Positions 43,000 through 56,500 of a stretch of 64,000 nt of DNA are shown here, in pieces. This stretch comes from Thermothelomyces thermophilus ATCC 42464. Its lineage: Eukaryota > Ascomycota > Sordariomycetes > Sordariales > Chaetomiaceae. Each line of letters opens with the position of its first letter. The first letter of the stretch is position 1. The notes under the pieces were generated by a model that ran no database searches, was not told where the DNA came from, and was given only the letters and a program-made list of their open reading frames with translations. The stretch lies in contig NC_016472.1 of assembly GCF_000226095.1 (NCBI RefSeq), forward strand, positions 9,672,001-9,736,000, given 5' to 3'. A program made the position numbers and the translations under genes.

Positions 43000-45900
43000 T
43001 ACTCTAGTTTCTTGGAGTAACTTAGGTTTTTAATTAGTTCCTATAAGTTATCCTCTAGTCTAAAATTAAGCTATTTGACTAGATACTACGGTTCTCTGTT
43101 AATAATATATAAATCTAGAATTTCTTTGACGTCCTATTCTTCCTCTTCGTCCTTTACTTCGATATTTGTAGCGATTTTAGCGTTCTTTAACGCTAGTTCG
43201 AGAAGTGAAATATAAAAAATATCTGTCTGTAATTATATAGATAATAGTAACGATAGTTAGTAGTTAGATGTCGAAATTCGTTCTTTAATAACGAAGGGTC
43301 CGATCTTCTTAAAGTCTAGCTTTATATTTGGTCGTTTGGTTTGTAAGTTTCGTACGATTAGGTAGACTTTGTCTCCCCTTTCTAGGTAAGGTCCCTTAAG
43401 CCTATATTTGTTGTAGTAGTTCTTTATTCTGGTTCTAACAAACTTAAGTTCGTTTTTAAGCTTCTCGTATAGTATATATATTTGTTCTGCTTTGACTACT
43501 GCTCTTAGCACTATAACCTCTAGTCCTTGCTTAAGGTCTACTTTATATCTATAGTTTGCAAAGAACGGTGTGACTTTAGTCGTTTTTGTTAGCATTATAT
43601 TGTAAGCGAGTTATACTATTGGTAATAGCATGACCTAGTTGTCCTACTAGTAGTTAACGTAAGAACGGAGGTACTGCTTGACAACTTGGTTTAGTTGCTC
43701 TATTTGTCTGTCAGTCTATAGGTGATATACTGTTAATAGCTTGCTATTAATGCCTAATCGTTATATTAATGCTTACCAGAACTTCGATACAAACTTGGTA
43801 TCTCTATCGGTGATCTATTCCTATAGCTAAGCGTATATTAATATGACTTACCGATAGATTACGTCTACTAGCTATTTAGCTATCTAGGACTCCTTGTAGG
43901 GAAAGAAGTATACCTATTTAGTTAAGCAATCTACTATAGTAAGAATACTATTATAGATTACCCCTGTAGCTATGTCCTTAGATTCTGGCAGTTTCGTAAT
44001 AAAGTCTATTATAACTAAACTCTATAGTTTTTCAGCTATTAGCAGTGGCTAAAGTAGCCTATATAGCTTATATCGTGCCGTTTTGCTTTAATTGCAGATA
44101 TTATAGTTCCGTATAACTTCTTTAACTTATATCGTTAACTATAGAAAGTCATAGTGTTTTTTGACTTATACGATAGTCTTTATAACTCCTTTGTATCCTC
44201 TAAGTTTCAATTCGTAGAGTTCTCAAATCATTTGCAGCTATTAATCCCCATTATAGATATACGCTTTGCCTTAGTACTAGAGTTTCCTATCTTTTTCTTC
44301 TACTCCATTAGGTACCACTAGTCCGGGTGTTACTTGATACTATACCTTATTAGTCCTTTCTTCTCGAAAGATTATATAATATTCTAGGAATAAGTCAAGT
44401 AGGTTATCTTCTATAGGTGTCTACGTTTTGTAATATAGCGTTCCGTCTATTTGTTCCTTGAATAATAGTGGCGTTATTTCCGTTTGTCCTTCTGTATGAT
44501 CTGTTCGTCGGCTTAAGGTGTCTGCTTGTACGTTCTCTTTGCCCTTCTTATAGCAGATTTCAAAATTAAATTCTGTAAGGAATTCTACCTATTATATTTG
44601 TCGTCTATTAAGCTCCTTTATTATTATAAAGTACTATAAATTCTTATAATCTATATATACTTATACTAGTTCGATTATACTACTAAGGTATAGTCGCTAT
44701 TCTTTAAAAGCTTCGATAATTACAAGTAGTTCCTTGTCGTAAATCGGATAATTAAGACATAGTCTATCGAGCTTCTTTAAAAAGAAGGCTATAGGGTATA
44801 GCTTCCCTTGTTTGTCTTATTATCCTAATTGTCCTCTAATGGCGTAGTCTGAAGCGTCCGTTTCTACCTTAAATGGCTTCTTGGGGTCTAGTAGCACTAG
44901 TACTAGATCTTTAGTAATGGCATTATAGATCTACGTAAATACTTGCTTATATTACTCTTCCTATTAGAATTTAGCGTTCTTCTTAGTAAGTTTATATAAA
45001 GGTCGTATAATCGCTTTAAAGTTTCTAATAAACATTCGGTAGAAGTTTGTAAACCTGATGAAACTTCGTACTTCTATAACTAACGTCGGTCACGGCTAGT
45101 CTTTAATAGCTTTGACCTTCGAAGGTTCTATCTAGATTTGTCCTAAGGATATCTTATATCTTAAAAATACTGTCTTCCTAACGTGGAATTTGCTCTTTTC
45201 CTTGTTAACTAATAGCTTATATATATATAACGTATCTAGCACTACTCTTATGTATTTCTAGTGTTTATCTATCATTTTAGAGAAGATAAGTATATTATCG
45301 AGATAATATACCGTAAATTTGTTAAGAAAGGATCGGATAGCTTGATTAATTAGGGCTTAGAACGTTACTAGCGTATTTTATAAGTCTAAATAGCATGATA
45401 AGGTACTTGTAATAGCTATAGGGTATCCTAAAGGCCGTTTTCCACTTGTTGCCTTCTTTAATCTATATATAGTTATAGGCTGATAGCAAGTCAAGATATG
45501 TAAAATATTAGGCTCCTACTAACTAATCTCAAAGCTATAAGATTAGCAATAACGGGTATTAGTTTTTCATAGTCTGTTTGTTAAGTTACCAATAGTTAAT
45601 ATATAACTATAGCTTTCTATCTTTCTTAGGCATAAACAGGATTAGGTAGCCTACTAGTGATGTCGACAGGTAGATATATCCTCTTTAAAGATTCTCCTCT
45701 AAGTATTGCTTAAGTTCTTCGTTCTATATCTAGCTTATATAGTAAATCTTAAAGAACTTTAGTCATGCTCCTTCCTTAAGCTTGATCTCGTAATCCTATA
45801 GGCCGTACTCTAATAATCCTTCTAGATGCTTCGGTTTAAATGCTAGGTGTCCTTTATATTCCTTCGGTACTTTCCTAGTCTCGTCTCGTCTCTCGGCTTT

Positions 45901-46670
45901 CTAATAATATACGAACTTGGTTCCGTCTATAGCGATGCTAGCAATTTCTTCTATCTTAACCTATTACTCTAGTTATAGTGCTCTACATTTGTTAATAGAG
46001 AGAATAGCTATCGGCAGTTTAGCTCGTTCTTCCTATTATGATATTAGTGTCGTTATATTGCTTCTTTTAGAGTCTATAGTAGTCTGCCTACTACTATCTA
46101 TCTCTTATAGTAGATCTATAGGACATGCCTTCCCTTAAGTATTGTCTGCTCGTGATCCTTATATACTCCCTATCTTACTAGTCAAATACGACTCCATTCG
46201 GGGTTATAGATAGCTACTATTCTTCTAGCTAATATCTAGGTTATAATCTTTATACTATAGTAATCCTAATATTATATCTTTATCATCGCCTATATCTATA
46301 ATACTAAATATAACTACTATAGTTTTCCCTACTATAGTGATATTAATCGGTTTAGTCTCCCTATATACCTATTATATTGGAAATAGCCCTTTGACTATGC
46401 TATACTTCCGCTTTATTCTCTAGGGTATCTATAGCTAATTTACAAGTGTCGGCGAAATCAGGTTTATCTCTACTCTACTATCTACTAGTACAAGCATTTC
46501 GTGCTATTTCCATTATGCTGTTATCTATAATCGCTTATCTTGCCGCTATTGTCTAAAGATTACGGCGATTTCCTATGTTTCTGCTGGGAGGTCTCGATAT
46601 AGTGGTCTCTTACGCTAGTTCCTCCTATACTACGCTATTACTTGCCACTATATAGGCGTTAATGGTTTTC
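43000..46670 (-). pseudogene. E2 pol: protease, RT, RNase H, integrase, chromodomain (degenerate)
   Basis: Read leftward: protease 'VDSR.EINL' near 46490; RT with YLDN for YLDD near 45290; RNase H about 44900-44500; integrase zinc region near 44250; integrase C-terminus 43595-43257 still open ('ERGDKVYLIVRNLQTKRP'); chromodomain at about 43140-42990 ('LDLYIINRE', 'FRLEDNL', 'FYRQNP'). Gene order PR-RT-RH-IN plus a C-terminal chromodomain defines a Ty3/gypsy chromovirus. Dozens of TAG/TAA codons make it inactive. Confidence 0.8.
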
Positions 46671-46954
46671 GGGCCCCTTGAAGGGCCCTGACCCGTTTCC
46701 TAGATTAGTGCTAACCTCTTCGGTTATTCGGCTAATAGTAGCTTCGTCAATTATGCTTATTTCTATAAGCCATTAAGTGTTTATAGCTTCCTACTATTAG
46801 GTCTGTTCTACTTTTCGTTGTATATACTATAGCTTTATCTGAAGCTCCTAGATCCGCGATTTCTTTTTGTCCGTATAATAGAGGTAGTCGTTACTTTGGC
46901 ACAAGTCCTATATGTCTCGTCCTATTCCGTAGTGCCTAGGCTAGGCTTGTTTTA

Positions 46955-47382
46955 TATTACGGAAATATATATATAGGACGCTGCCTAAGCTGCCTTCCCT
47001 AACAAGCCAATGGGATAGCAGGTACAAACAGACTAATTAGGAAAGGATTACGCTTAGCAAAGTGATCTATATATTATAGGATCACTATTATAGCTATAAT
47101 CTAAATAACAAAGGATTACTAGATAAAAAGTAATCCTAAGATTATATATATATATAGATAGTCACTCGTTATAGTAAACTCTAGGAGTTTACTAGTAATA
47201 GTAACCTGACCTATAATAATAAATACTTATACTAAGCATTACTAACTATTATAGGAGATAACTCTAGTATTATTATAAACCCTTTAGCTTTACCGAATCC
47301 CTTAGACGACCTATACACTTATCCTACTTAACCTACCTTCGTCTAAACCCTTTTAGAAAAAGTCTAAGTTAGGTTCGTTATA
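46955..47382 (+). repeat. E3 5' LTR, 428 bp, U3 type 2
   Basis: TATTACGG...CGTTATA; the original TG...CA ends are changed to TA by RIP. The U3 part up to the TATATATA run is unlike the E1/E2 and E4 U3; the remainder is shared. Confidence 0.9.
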
Positions 47383-47409
47383 CGTTGCTATCACTCCCTT
47401 TGTTCTATT

Positions 47410-48400
47410 ATGGTTTAGGACGAAGGTAATTTCGACCTCGACATCGACATAGCTACTAACGTCACGGCCGAACAGCTGCTTACCTAGCTTAGTCAACTCT
47501 AGTAGTGGATTTAGGAATTGGATTAGAGAGATAAGGTTACTCAAGCTCGGATCAAGGAACTCGAGAACGGCAAAAAGCACTTGTAGAAGCTAGTCAACGA
47601 GGCCTATACCAAAATCAAGGCACTTGAAGGCGCCAAAGCGAGCCGTATCAAGATTAAACTACCTAGTAAATACAGAGGGACTAAGGAGGATCTCGTAGGA
47701 TTCTTAACAAACCTCTAATCTTACTTCCGGCTTAATAATAACAAGTTTCTAGACGACAAAGCCAAAGTTCTCTATATAGCTATAAGATTAGAGGGCAAGG
47801 CACTTAGATAGTTCGAGCTTATATAGAATGACTATCTTACTAAAGAAGATAAAGACGACTAAGACGCGTTTATATAGGTAGTCTTTCGATCCTATGACTA
47901 TTTTAAAGAAGAGCTTTAGAAGGTTTTTAGCGACAAAGATAAGAAGATTTATATATAAGAAAGACTCGCTAGTCTTTGATAGACTAAGTTAGTAGCCTCC
48001 TATGCTATATAGTTTAGATAGGATATACTTAAGTCTTAGCTTAATGATAAGGCATTAATATAACTATTTTATAATAGCTTAAAAGAGAAAGTTAAAGACG
48101 AGCTATATAAGTATAACTAGCCTAAGACCTTAGACAAATATATTATATAGGCTATTAGAATCGATAATCGACTCTATATATAAGAGTAATAGAAATAAGG
48201 TCAAATAAATAGAACTATAATCAAGGCTAACGACAAGAAAGAACAAGTATATGTCAGTACCTTATATAGAACATATTCTAGAGCTATAAATATAGACGTA
48301 GTATAAAAGCAGGACCGAAAGAAGACGACCAAAGATAAGTCTAATGCTACTTACTATAACTATAGAAAGAAAGGGCATTATAAGCGAGAATATTAAAGCC
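47410..48400 (+). pseudogene. E3 gag with zinc knuckle (degenerate)
   Basis: The start ATG is at 47410, 28 bases after the LTR. Capsid motifs include 'IKELENGKKHL', 'KIKALEGAKASRIKI' and 'TLDKYII.AIRIDNRLY'. The zinc knuckle at about 48350-48395 reads Y-x2-Y-x4-H-x4-Y in place of CCHC. TAG replaces CAG or TGG repeatedly. Confidence 0.8.
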
Positions 48401-49641
48401 TAAAGAAAGAGTGGAAAATAGTCCCTAGAAAGGAAATTATGGCTATTGACGAAAATACTAAGGATGTTATTAAAGTAACGGCTATAAGCTACAAAGACAG
48501 GAACAGCAATATAGATAGTCTCGGACACGACAGTAACGGTAAAGATAAACAAGCACCGTACTCCGAACTGGTCATAGTAGACCTAGAGACAGGTCTTGCC
48601 AAATAGGATACGGCAGGAGAGTATATACCACTAATTTCGATTCTCCTAGCCCTAAGGTAGTGGGGTTTCATAGTTATACAGAGGTAGGATAGATCGTAGA
48701 CGACCGACATCTAAGGAATCGAAAGACCTAGACCTAATATTCTATTCCTCTAGGAACAAATCGAATGGTATCGTAACGAAGTTTTCTAGCTTAATATAGA
48801 ACTACGTAAACGGGATAGACGCTTGATTTGACTTACCTAGCAAAGCGATAAGATAAGGGACGAGATAAAGGAACTCCGACGTATTATAGAAACCATTAGA
48901 AGGGAATAGCCTATAATGTACGATAGGCCCGATAGCTATACTAAGTATTTTAATGATTAGTAACTTAGCTATAACGTATAGAACCCTAAGTACCAGTTTA
49001 TATACGTAAACCGTGGAAAGGATAAGCGTATATAGGAAAGCTATTAGAAGAAACATTCCTACCTTGGTATTAGAGTATCTATAATCTATATATAGTAGGA
49101 AGGATTTAGAAAAGAATTCTAATACCTTCTAGGCAACGCTATATAACTATACCTACGATACAAGGCATATATATAAGTGCCCTAGTTCTAGTATATATTA
49201 TATAAATGCCAATACTACTTTCGTGACAAATTCGAAAACAATTACTAGCCGACCTAACAAAGAAATAAGGACAGGAGCCTCCGCCCTATAGAATAGGTCT
49301 ATGATACAGGAAACAGAGTAGCCAAATTGCTCTAGATAATCGAAGCCCGCAATCTAGAAGGCATTACAGTAGTACTAAAACAAGCCTAGCCTAGGTACTA
49401 TAGAACAGGACAAGATATATAGGACTTGTGCTAGAGTAACGACTACCTCTACTATACAGACAAAAAGAAATCGCGGATCTAGGAGCTTCAGATAAAGCTA
49501 TAGTACGCACGATAAAAGGCAGAACAGACCTAATAGTAGGAAGCTACAGGCACTTAGTGGCTTATAGAAATGAGCACGATTAACGAAGCCGCTATTAGCC
49601 GAATAACCAAAGAGGTTAGCATTGACCTAGGAAACGGGTTA
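48401..49641 (+). pseudogene. E3 gag-protease linker region
   Basis: About 1.2 kb between zinc knuckle and protease, conserved in E2 and E4, with 'WYRNEVF' and 'ELRKRDRRLDLTYLAKR' coiled-coil signatures and a 'GLGPFEGPENH' end followed by TAA. It is longer than the spacer I expect in simple fungal Ty3 elements, and its function is unknown. Confidence 0.55.
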
Positions 49642-49659
49642 GGGCCCTTCGAGGGGCCC
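49642..49659. repeat. GC-rich hairpin at gag-pol junction (E3); also at 46671-46688 (E2) and 57130-57147 (E4)
   Basis: GGGCCC arms flank a TTCGAG-like loop, just before a TAA shared by all three elements. It stands out from the AT-rich surroundings. Confidence 0.7.
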
Positions 49660-52369
49660 GAAAACCATTAACGCCCGTATAGCGGCGAGTAGTAGCGTAG
49701 TACAGGAGGAACTAGCGTAAGAAACCACTATATCGAGACCTCCTAATAGAAATATAGAAAATCGCTATAATCTTTAGACGACAGTAGCAAGACAAGCAAT
49801 TATAGATAATAATATAATAGAGATAGTATAAAATGCTTATATTAGTAGATAGTAGAGTAGAGATAAACCTAATTTTGCCAACACTTATAAATTAGCTACA
49901 GATACCCTAGAGAATAAAGCAAAAGCATGGTATAGTCAAAGGGCCATTTCCGATATAATAGGTATATAGGGAGACTAAACCAATTGACATCACTATAGTA
50001 GGGAAAACTATAGTAGTCGTATTTAGCATTATAGATATAGGCGACGATAAAGATATAATATTAGGATTACTATAGTATAAAAAAAAACCTAGACATTAGC
50101 TAGAAGAATAGTAGCTACTTACGACCCTAAACAGAGTCATATTTGACTAGCGAGATAGGGAGCACGCAAGGATTACAAGTAGACGATGCTCAAGGGAAGG
50201 CATATCCTACAGATCTACTATAAGAGACAGATAGTAGTAGGCAGACCACTATAGACTCTAGAAGAAGCAATATAACAATACCAACGTTACAATAAAAGGA
50301 ACAAGCTAAACCGCCAATAGCTATTCTCTCTGTTAACGAATATAGAGCACTATAACTAGAGTAATAGGTTAAGACAGGAGAAATCGCTAGTATCGCTATA
50401 GACAGAACCAAGTTCGTATACTATTAGAAAACCGAGAAACGAGACGAGACTAGGAAAGTACTAGAGGAATATAAAGGACACCTAGCATTCGAACCAAAGC
50501 ATCTAGAAGGATTACTAGAGCACGGCCTATAGGATTACAAGATTAAGCTTAAGGAAAGAGCATGACTAAAGTTCTTTAAGATTTACTATACGAGCCAGAT
50601 ATAGAATAAAGAACTTAAGCGATATTTGGAGGAGAACCTTTAAAGAGAATATATCTACCTATCGATATCACTAGTAGGCTACCTAATCCTATTTATACCT
50701 AAGAAAGACGGAAAGCTATAGTTATATATTGACTATTAGTAACTTAATAAATAGACTATAAAAAACCGATACCCGTTATTACTAATCTTATAGCTCCGAG
50801 ATTAGTTAGCAGGAGCTTAATATTTTACATGTCTTAACTTGCTATCGGCCTATAACTATATATAGATCAAAGAAAGTAACGAGTAGAAAACGGCCTTTAG
50901 GATACCCTATAGCCACTATAAGTACCTTATTATGCCATTTAGACTTATAAACGTGCTAGTAACGTTCTAAGCCCTAAGTGATCAAGCTATCCGACCCTTT
51001 CTCGACAAATTTATAGTATATTATCTCGACAATATACTTATCTTCTCCAAAACGATAGACAAATACCAGAAGTATATAAGAGCAGTACTAGATACATTAT
51101 ACGTATACAAGCTATTAGTTAACAAGGAAAAGAGCAAATTCCACGTTAGGAAGACGGTGTTTTTGGAATACGAAATATCCCTAAGACAAATCTAGATAGA
51201 ACCTTTAAAGGTCGAAACTATCAAGGATTAGCTACGATCGACGTTAGTCACGGAAGTACAAAGTTTCATCGGGTTTACGAACTTCTACCAGATGTTCATT
51301 AGGAACTTTAGAGCGATTATACGACCTTTGTACAAACTTACTAAGAAGAACGCTAAATTCTAATAGGGAGAGTAATATAAGCAAGCATTCACGTAGATCT
51401 ATAACGCCATTACTAAAGATCTAGTACTAGTGCTACTAGACCCTAAGAAGCCATTTAAGGTGGAAACGGACGCTTTAGATTATACCATTAGAGGACAATT
51501 AGGATAACGAGACGAACAAGGGAAGCTATATCCTATAGCTTTCTTTTTAAAGAAGCTCGATAGACTATATCTTAATTATCTAATTTATAATAAGGAACTA
51601 CTTATAATTATTAAAGCTTTTAAGGAATGGCGATTATACCTTAGTAGTATAATCGAACTAATATAAGTATATATAGATTATAAGAATTTGTAGTACTTTA
51701 CGATAACAAAGGAGCTTAATAGACGATAAATACGATAGGTAGAATTCCTTATAGAATTTAATTTTAAGATCTGCTATAAAAAGAGTAAAGAGAATATATA
51801 AGCAGACGCCCTAAGCTAATAAACAGATTATACGGAAGAACGAATAGAAACAATGCTACCGTTATTTAAGGAACGAATAGACGGAACGCTATATCACGAA
51901 ACGTAGACACCTGTAGAAGATAATCTACTTGACTTGTTCCTAGAATGTTATATAATCTTTCAAGAAGAAAGGATTAACGAGGCACAGTATTAAGCAATAC
52001 CTAGACTAGTGGTACCTAACAGAGTAGAAGAAAAAGATAGGAAACTCTAGTACTAAAGCAAAGTATATATCTATAATAGGGATTAATAACTGCGAATGAT
52101 TCGAGAACTCTACAAATCGAAACTCGGAGAATATAAAGGAATCATAAAGACTATCGTATAAGTCAAGAAACACTATAACTTTCTATAGTTAACGACATAA
52201 GTCAAGGAAGTCGTACAGAGCTACGATATCTATAATCGAAGCAAAACGGTATAATATAAGCTATATAGGCTACTTTAGCTACTACTAACAGCTAATAAAC
52301 TATAGAGTTTAGTTACGATAGACTTTATCACGAAACTACTAGAATCTAAAGATATAGCTATAGGGGTAA
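49660..52369 (+). pseudogene. E3 pol, first part: protease, RT, RNase H, integrase start
   Basis: Protease near 49835 ('LVDSRVEINL', the usual DSG now DSR). RT about 50580-51300 with 'YYLDNILIFSK' at 51018-51050 (YLDD to YLDN by G-to-A). RNase H about 51430-51850 ('KPFKVETDALDY'). Integrase zinc region at about 52090-52240, then the first catalytic Asp in 'TIDFITKLLESKD' at about 52321, immediately followed by the E4 insertion. Confidence 0.82.
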
Positions 52370-52816
52370 TGTGACAAACCCAACTCAGACTTCTTCTAAA
52401 AGGGTCCAAACAGAGGTAGATTGAGCGTGACGAGCAGGCAGGTCGTCTAAGGGATTCGGTAAAGCCAAAGGGTTTACAACAACACTAGAGTTGTCTCTCA
52501 CAGTAATTAGCAATACTTGGTATAAGTACTATGATTATAATTATTACCACTAGCAAACTCCCAGAGTCTACTATAACAAGTGACTAGCTAGCTATATATA
52601 TACAATTATCTATCCTTCTTTAATAGTTATCACCAGTACTACTTCTCCTTTTACTTTGTGATTCTACGTTGTCGACGGTGACATGTTATTATCACTAGTG
52701 AAGACCTTAGTCTTGGCAGTAATAATCTTCTGATTGGTCTATCGAGTGATTGGCTGTCGGAATGTCCCGTGTCCTGGCTACAGCCTGCCAGGCCGCCTAT
52801 ATGCTTATCTATAACA
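52370..52816 (-). repeat. E4 3' LTR, 447 bp, U3 type 3
   Basis: In minus orientation it runs from TGTTATAG to GTTTGTCACA and is preceded by the polypurine tract AAAGGAGGGGCAT. Its U3 (about 52597-52816) matches only the other E4 LTR. Confidence 0.92.
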
Positions 52817-52943
52817 CAATGCCCCTCCTTTAAGGCTTTTGACCTAAAAGCCCTCTTAGGCCGTTTCAAATAGCGCTAATAACCCTTTGCTTGTAAGTAT
52901 TATATTCTTCCTATTTCTACGTCGTAGTTGCCATGCTGACAAA

Positions 52944-53560
52944 ATGCCGATAGAGAAACGGAAGTCGTATTCTGTACATTACCGTACTTCCCTTGCTTAG
53001 AACATTACTAAGAACGGTTTTATTATTATACCTTGCTCTTAGTGCGTATTATAAGGCCTTGTCTGTAAAATGATTACGTATATAAAGTGTTACAAGGCCT
53101 ATATTTGTCGAGGTCGTTCTTATAATAGCTCTAGTATCCTACTTTCTTCTTATAAGCTTGTCTCCCCTTTTTTTTTTTTTTTTTTTTTTACTATGATTCC
53201 TAATGTTTGTTCTAGTGGATTATATTCTTTAAGAGTAACGTTATATTAAGGATGCTAAACATTATACTAAACTTAAGCTAGATAAGTCCTAATACCGTCT
53301 AGAAGAAGCCTAGTACGAGTTATCCGAAAAACTTATATAACTCTAATGTCTTCGTCAGTAAAAGGAGTTTTTGGTAGAGAAAGGTACTAATATAGTGGCA
53401 CGTAGTCTGTCGACCTTAGACAAGTTAGAGGAGGTTAAGCGGCAAGAGACGCCTACTATGCCCTTGTTATAGATTAATGATACCGTCGATGCTGTCGACT
53501 AGGGCGCCGTCTTTGGTTCTGTCCCGGGTTTTCCTTTGGTCAATCCGGGTTCTGCCAGTA
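52944..53560 (+). pseudogene. E4 antisense ORF, type C: Cys-cluster plus coiled-coil protein
   Basis: From the ATG at 52944: basic start ('MPIEKRKSYSVHYRTSLA'), 'IIIPCS.CVL.GLVCKMI', 'IKCYKAYICRGRS'; after a 23-base T run (frame change) come coiled-coil pieces 'YRLEEA', 'YELSEKLI', 'KEFLVEKGTNIVARSLS' and 'TLDKLEEVKRQE'. Only RIP-type stops and the T run interrupt it. The overall plan (basic N-terminus, C-x2-C-x5-C cluster, coiled coil) equals that of the E2 frame. Confidence 0.6.
53166..53188. repeat. T run, about 23 bases, in the E4 antisense ORF
   Basis: A homopolymer between the Cys-cluster and coiled-coil parts. It probably has an unstable length. Confidence 0.9.
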
Positions 53561-53579
53561 GAACTGTTCTAGTTTCTTA

Positions 53580-56500
53580 GGGCAGTTTAAATTCTTGACT
53601 AGTTCCTATAAGTTATCTTCTAATCTAAAATCAAGCCATTTGACTAGATACTATAGTTCTCTATTAATAATACGTGAATCTAGAATTTCTTTAATGTCCT
53701 ATTCTTCTTCCTTATCTTCTGCTTTGATATATATAGTAACCTTAGCGTTTTTTGGTGCTAGTTCGAGAAGTAAAATATAAAAAATATCTGTCCGTAGTTA
53801 TATAGATAATAGTAACGATAGTTAGTAGTTAGATGTCGAAATTCGTTCTTTGATAGCGAAGGGTCTAACCTTTTTGAAGTCTAGCTTCGTGCTTAGTCGC
53901 TTGGTTCGTAAGTTTCGTATAATTAGGTAGACTTTGTCTCCCCTCTCTAGGCAAGGTCCCTTAAGCCTATGTTTGTTGTAGTAGTTCTTTATTCTAGCCC
54001 TGACAAACTCGAGTTCCTTTTTAAGCTTCTTATATAGTATATACATCTGTTCTACTTTGACTACTGCTCTTGGCATTGTAACCTCTAGTCCTTGCCTAAG
54101 GTCTGCTTTATATCTATAGTTTGCGAAGAACGGTATAACTTTAGTCGTTTCCATTGGCGTCGTGTTATAAGCGAGTTATCCTGTTAGCAATAGTATAACC
54201 TAGTTGTCTTGCTAATAGTTAATGTAAGAGCGGAGGTATTGCTTAATAACTTGGTTTAGTCGCTCTATTTGTCTGTCAGTCTATAGGTAATATGCTATTG
54301 ACAGCTTGCTATTAATGCCTAATCGTTGTATTAACGCTTGCTAGAACTTCGATACGAACTTGGTGTCTCTATTAGTGATCTATTCTTACGGCTAAGCATA
54401 TACTAATGTAACTTGCTAATAGATTATATCTGCTAACTGTTCCGCTGTCTAGGACTCCTTATAGGGAAAGAAATATACCTACTTAGTCAGGTGATCTACT
54501 ATAGTAAGAATACTATCGTAGGTTACTCCTATAGCTATATCCTTAGATTCTGGCAGCTTCGTGATAAAGTCTATTGTAACCAAGCTCTATAGTTTGTCAG
54601 CTGTTAGCAGTGGCTAAAGTAGCCTATATAGCTTATATCGTGCTGTTTTGCTTCGATTATAGATGTCGTAGCTCTATATGACTTCCTTAACTCGTGCCGT
54701 TAACTATAGAAAGTCGTAGTATCTCTTGACTTGTACAACAGTCTTTATAACTCCTTTATATCCTCCGAGTTTTGATTCGTAGAGTTCTCGAATCATTTGT
54801 AGCTATTAGTCTTTGTTATAGATATATACTTTGCCTTAGTACTAGAGTTTCTCATCTTTTTCTTCTACTCTGTTAGGTACCACTAGTCCGGGTGCTGCTT
54901 AATACTGTACCTCGTTAATCCTTTCTTCTCGAAAGATTATATAGCATTCGAGGAACGAGTCAAGTAGATTATCTTCTACAGGTGTTTACATTTTGTGATG
55001 TAGCGTTCCGTCTGCTCGTTCCTTGAACAATAGTAGTATTGTTCCTATTCGTCCTTTCATGTAATCTGTTCGTCGGCTTAAAATATCTGTTTATACGTTT
55101 TCTTTGCCCTTCTTGTAACAGATCTTAAAGTTAAATTCTATAAGGAATTCTACCTATTGTATTTGTCGTCTATTAAGTTCCTTTATCATTATAAAGTATT
55201 ATAGGTTCTTATAATCTGTATACACTTATATTAGTTTAATTGTACTACTAAGGTATAGTCGCTATTCCTTGAAAGCTTTAATAATTATAAGTAGTTCCTT
55301 ATTATAAATTAGATAATTAAGACATAGTCTATCGAGCTTCTTTAAAAAGAAGGCTATAGGATATAGCTTCCCTTGTTCGTCTCATTATCCTAATTGTCCT
55401 CTGATAGCGTAGTCTGAAGCGTCCGTTTCCACCTCGAATAGCTTCTTGGGGTCTAGTAATACTAGTACTAGATCTTTAGTAATGGCGTTACGGATCTATA
55501 TAAATGCTTGCTCGTATCGCTCTTCCTATTAGAATTTAGCGTTCTTCTTAGTAAGTTTATATAAAGGTTGTACGATCGCTCTAAAGTTCCTGATGAACAT
55601 CCGGTAAAAGTTTGTAAATCTGATGAAACTTTATACTTCTATAACTGATGTCAGTTATAGCCAATTCTTGATAGCTTTAATCTTTAAAGGTTCTATCTAG
55701 ATTTGTCCTAGGGATATTTCATATCCTAAAAAGACTATCTTCCTAATATAGAATTTGCTCTTTTCCTTGTTAACTAATAGCTTGTATATATATAGCGCGT
55801 CTAGCACTACTATTACGTGCTTCTAGTATTTGTCTATCGTTTTAGAGAAGATAAGTATATCGTCAAGATAACATACTACAAATTTGTCGAGAAAGGGTTA
55901 GATAGCTTAATTAATCAGGGCTTAGAATGTTGCTAGCGCGTTTATAAGTCTGAATAGCATGATAAGGTACTTATAGTGGCCATAGGGTGTCCTAAAGGCC
56001 GTTTTCCACTCGTCGCCTTCTCTGATCTATATATAGTTATAGGCTGATAGCTAGTCAACATATAACCGTAGCTTTCCATCTTTCTTAGGCATAAACAGGA
56101 TTAGGTAGCCTACTAGCAATGTCAACAGGCGGATATATCCTCTTCAAAGGTTCTCCTCTAAATATCGCTTAAGTTCTTCGTTCTATATCTAGCTTATATA
56201 GTAAATCTTAAAGAACTTTAATCGTGCTCCTTCCTTAAGCTTGATCTTGTAATCCTATAGGCCGTATTCTAGTAGTCCTTCTAGATACTTCGGTTCGAAT
56301 GCTAGGTGTCTTTTGTATTCTTTTAGTACTTCCCTAGTCTTATCTTATCTCTCGGTTTTCTAATAGTATACGAACTTAGTCCCGTCTATAGTGATACTGG
56401 CGATTTCTCCTATCTTAGCCTACTACTCTAATTATAGTACTCTGCATTCGTTAACGGAGAGAATAGCTATCGGCGGTTTAGCTCGTTCCTCCTATCGCGA

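Noticed and set aside
45917-46138. Hydrophobic 70-codon frame conserved at the same place in E2, E3 (50411-50190) and E4 (56391-56597), antisense to pol
   Set aside because: It is the complement of the pol region near the protease-RT boundary. Conservation follows from the sense gene, and RIP removes stops asymmetrically, so it is not evidence for a membrane protein.
48489-49056. Antisense frames opposite the gag-pol linker (also 58411-58659 and 62811-63233)
   Set aside because: They mirror the sense coding region. Unlike the 3' antisense ORFs they lack Cys motifs and a divergent-but-same-plan pattern.
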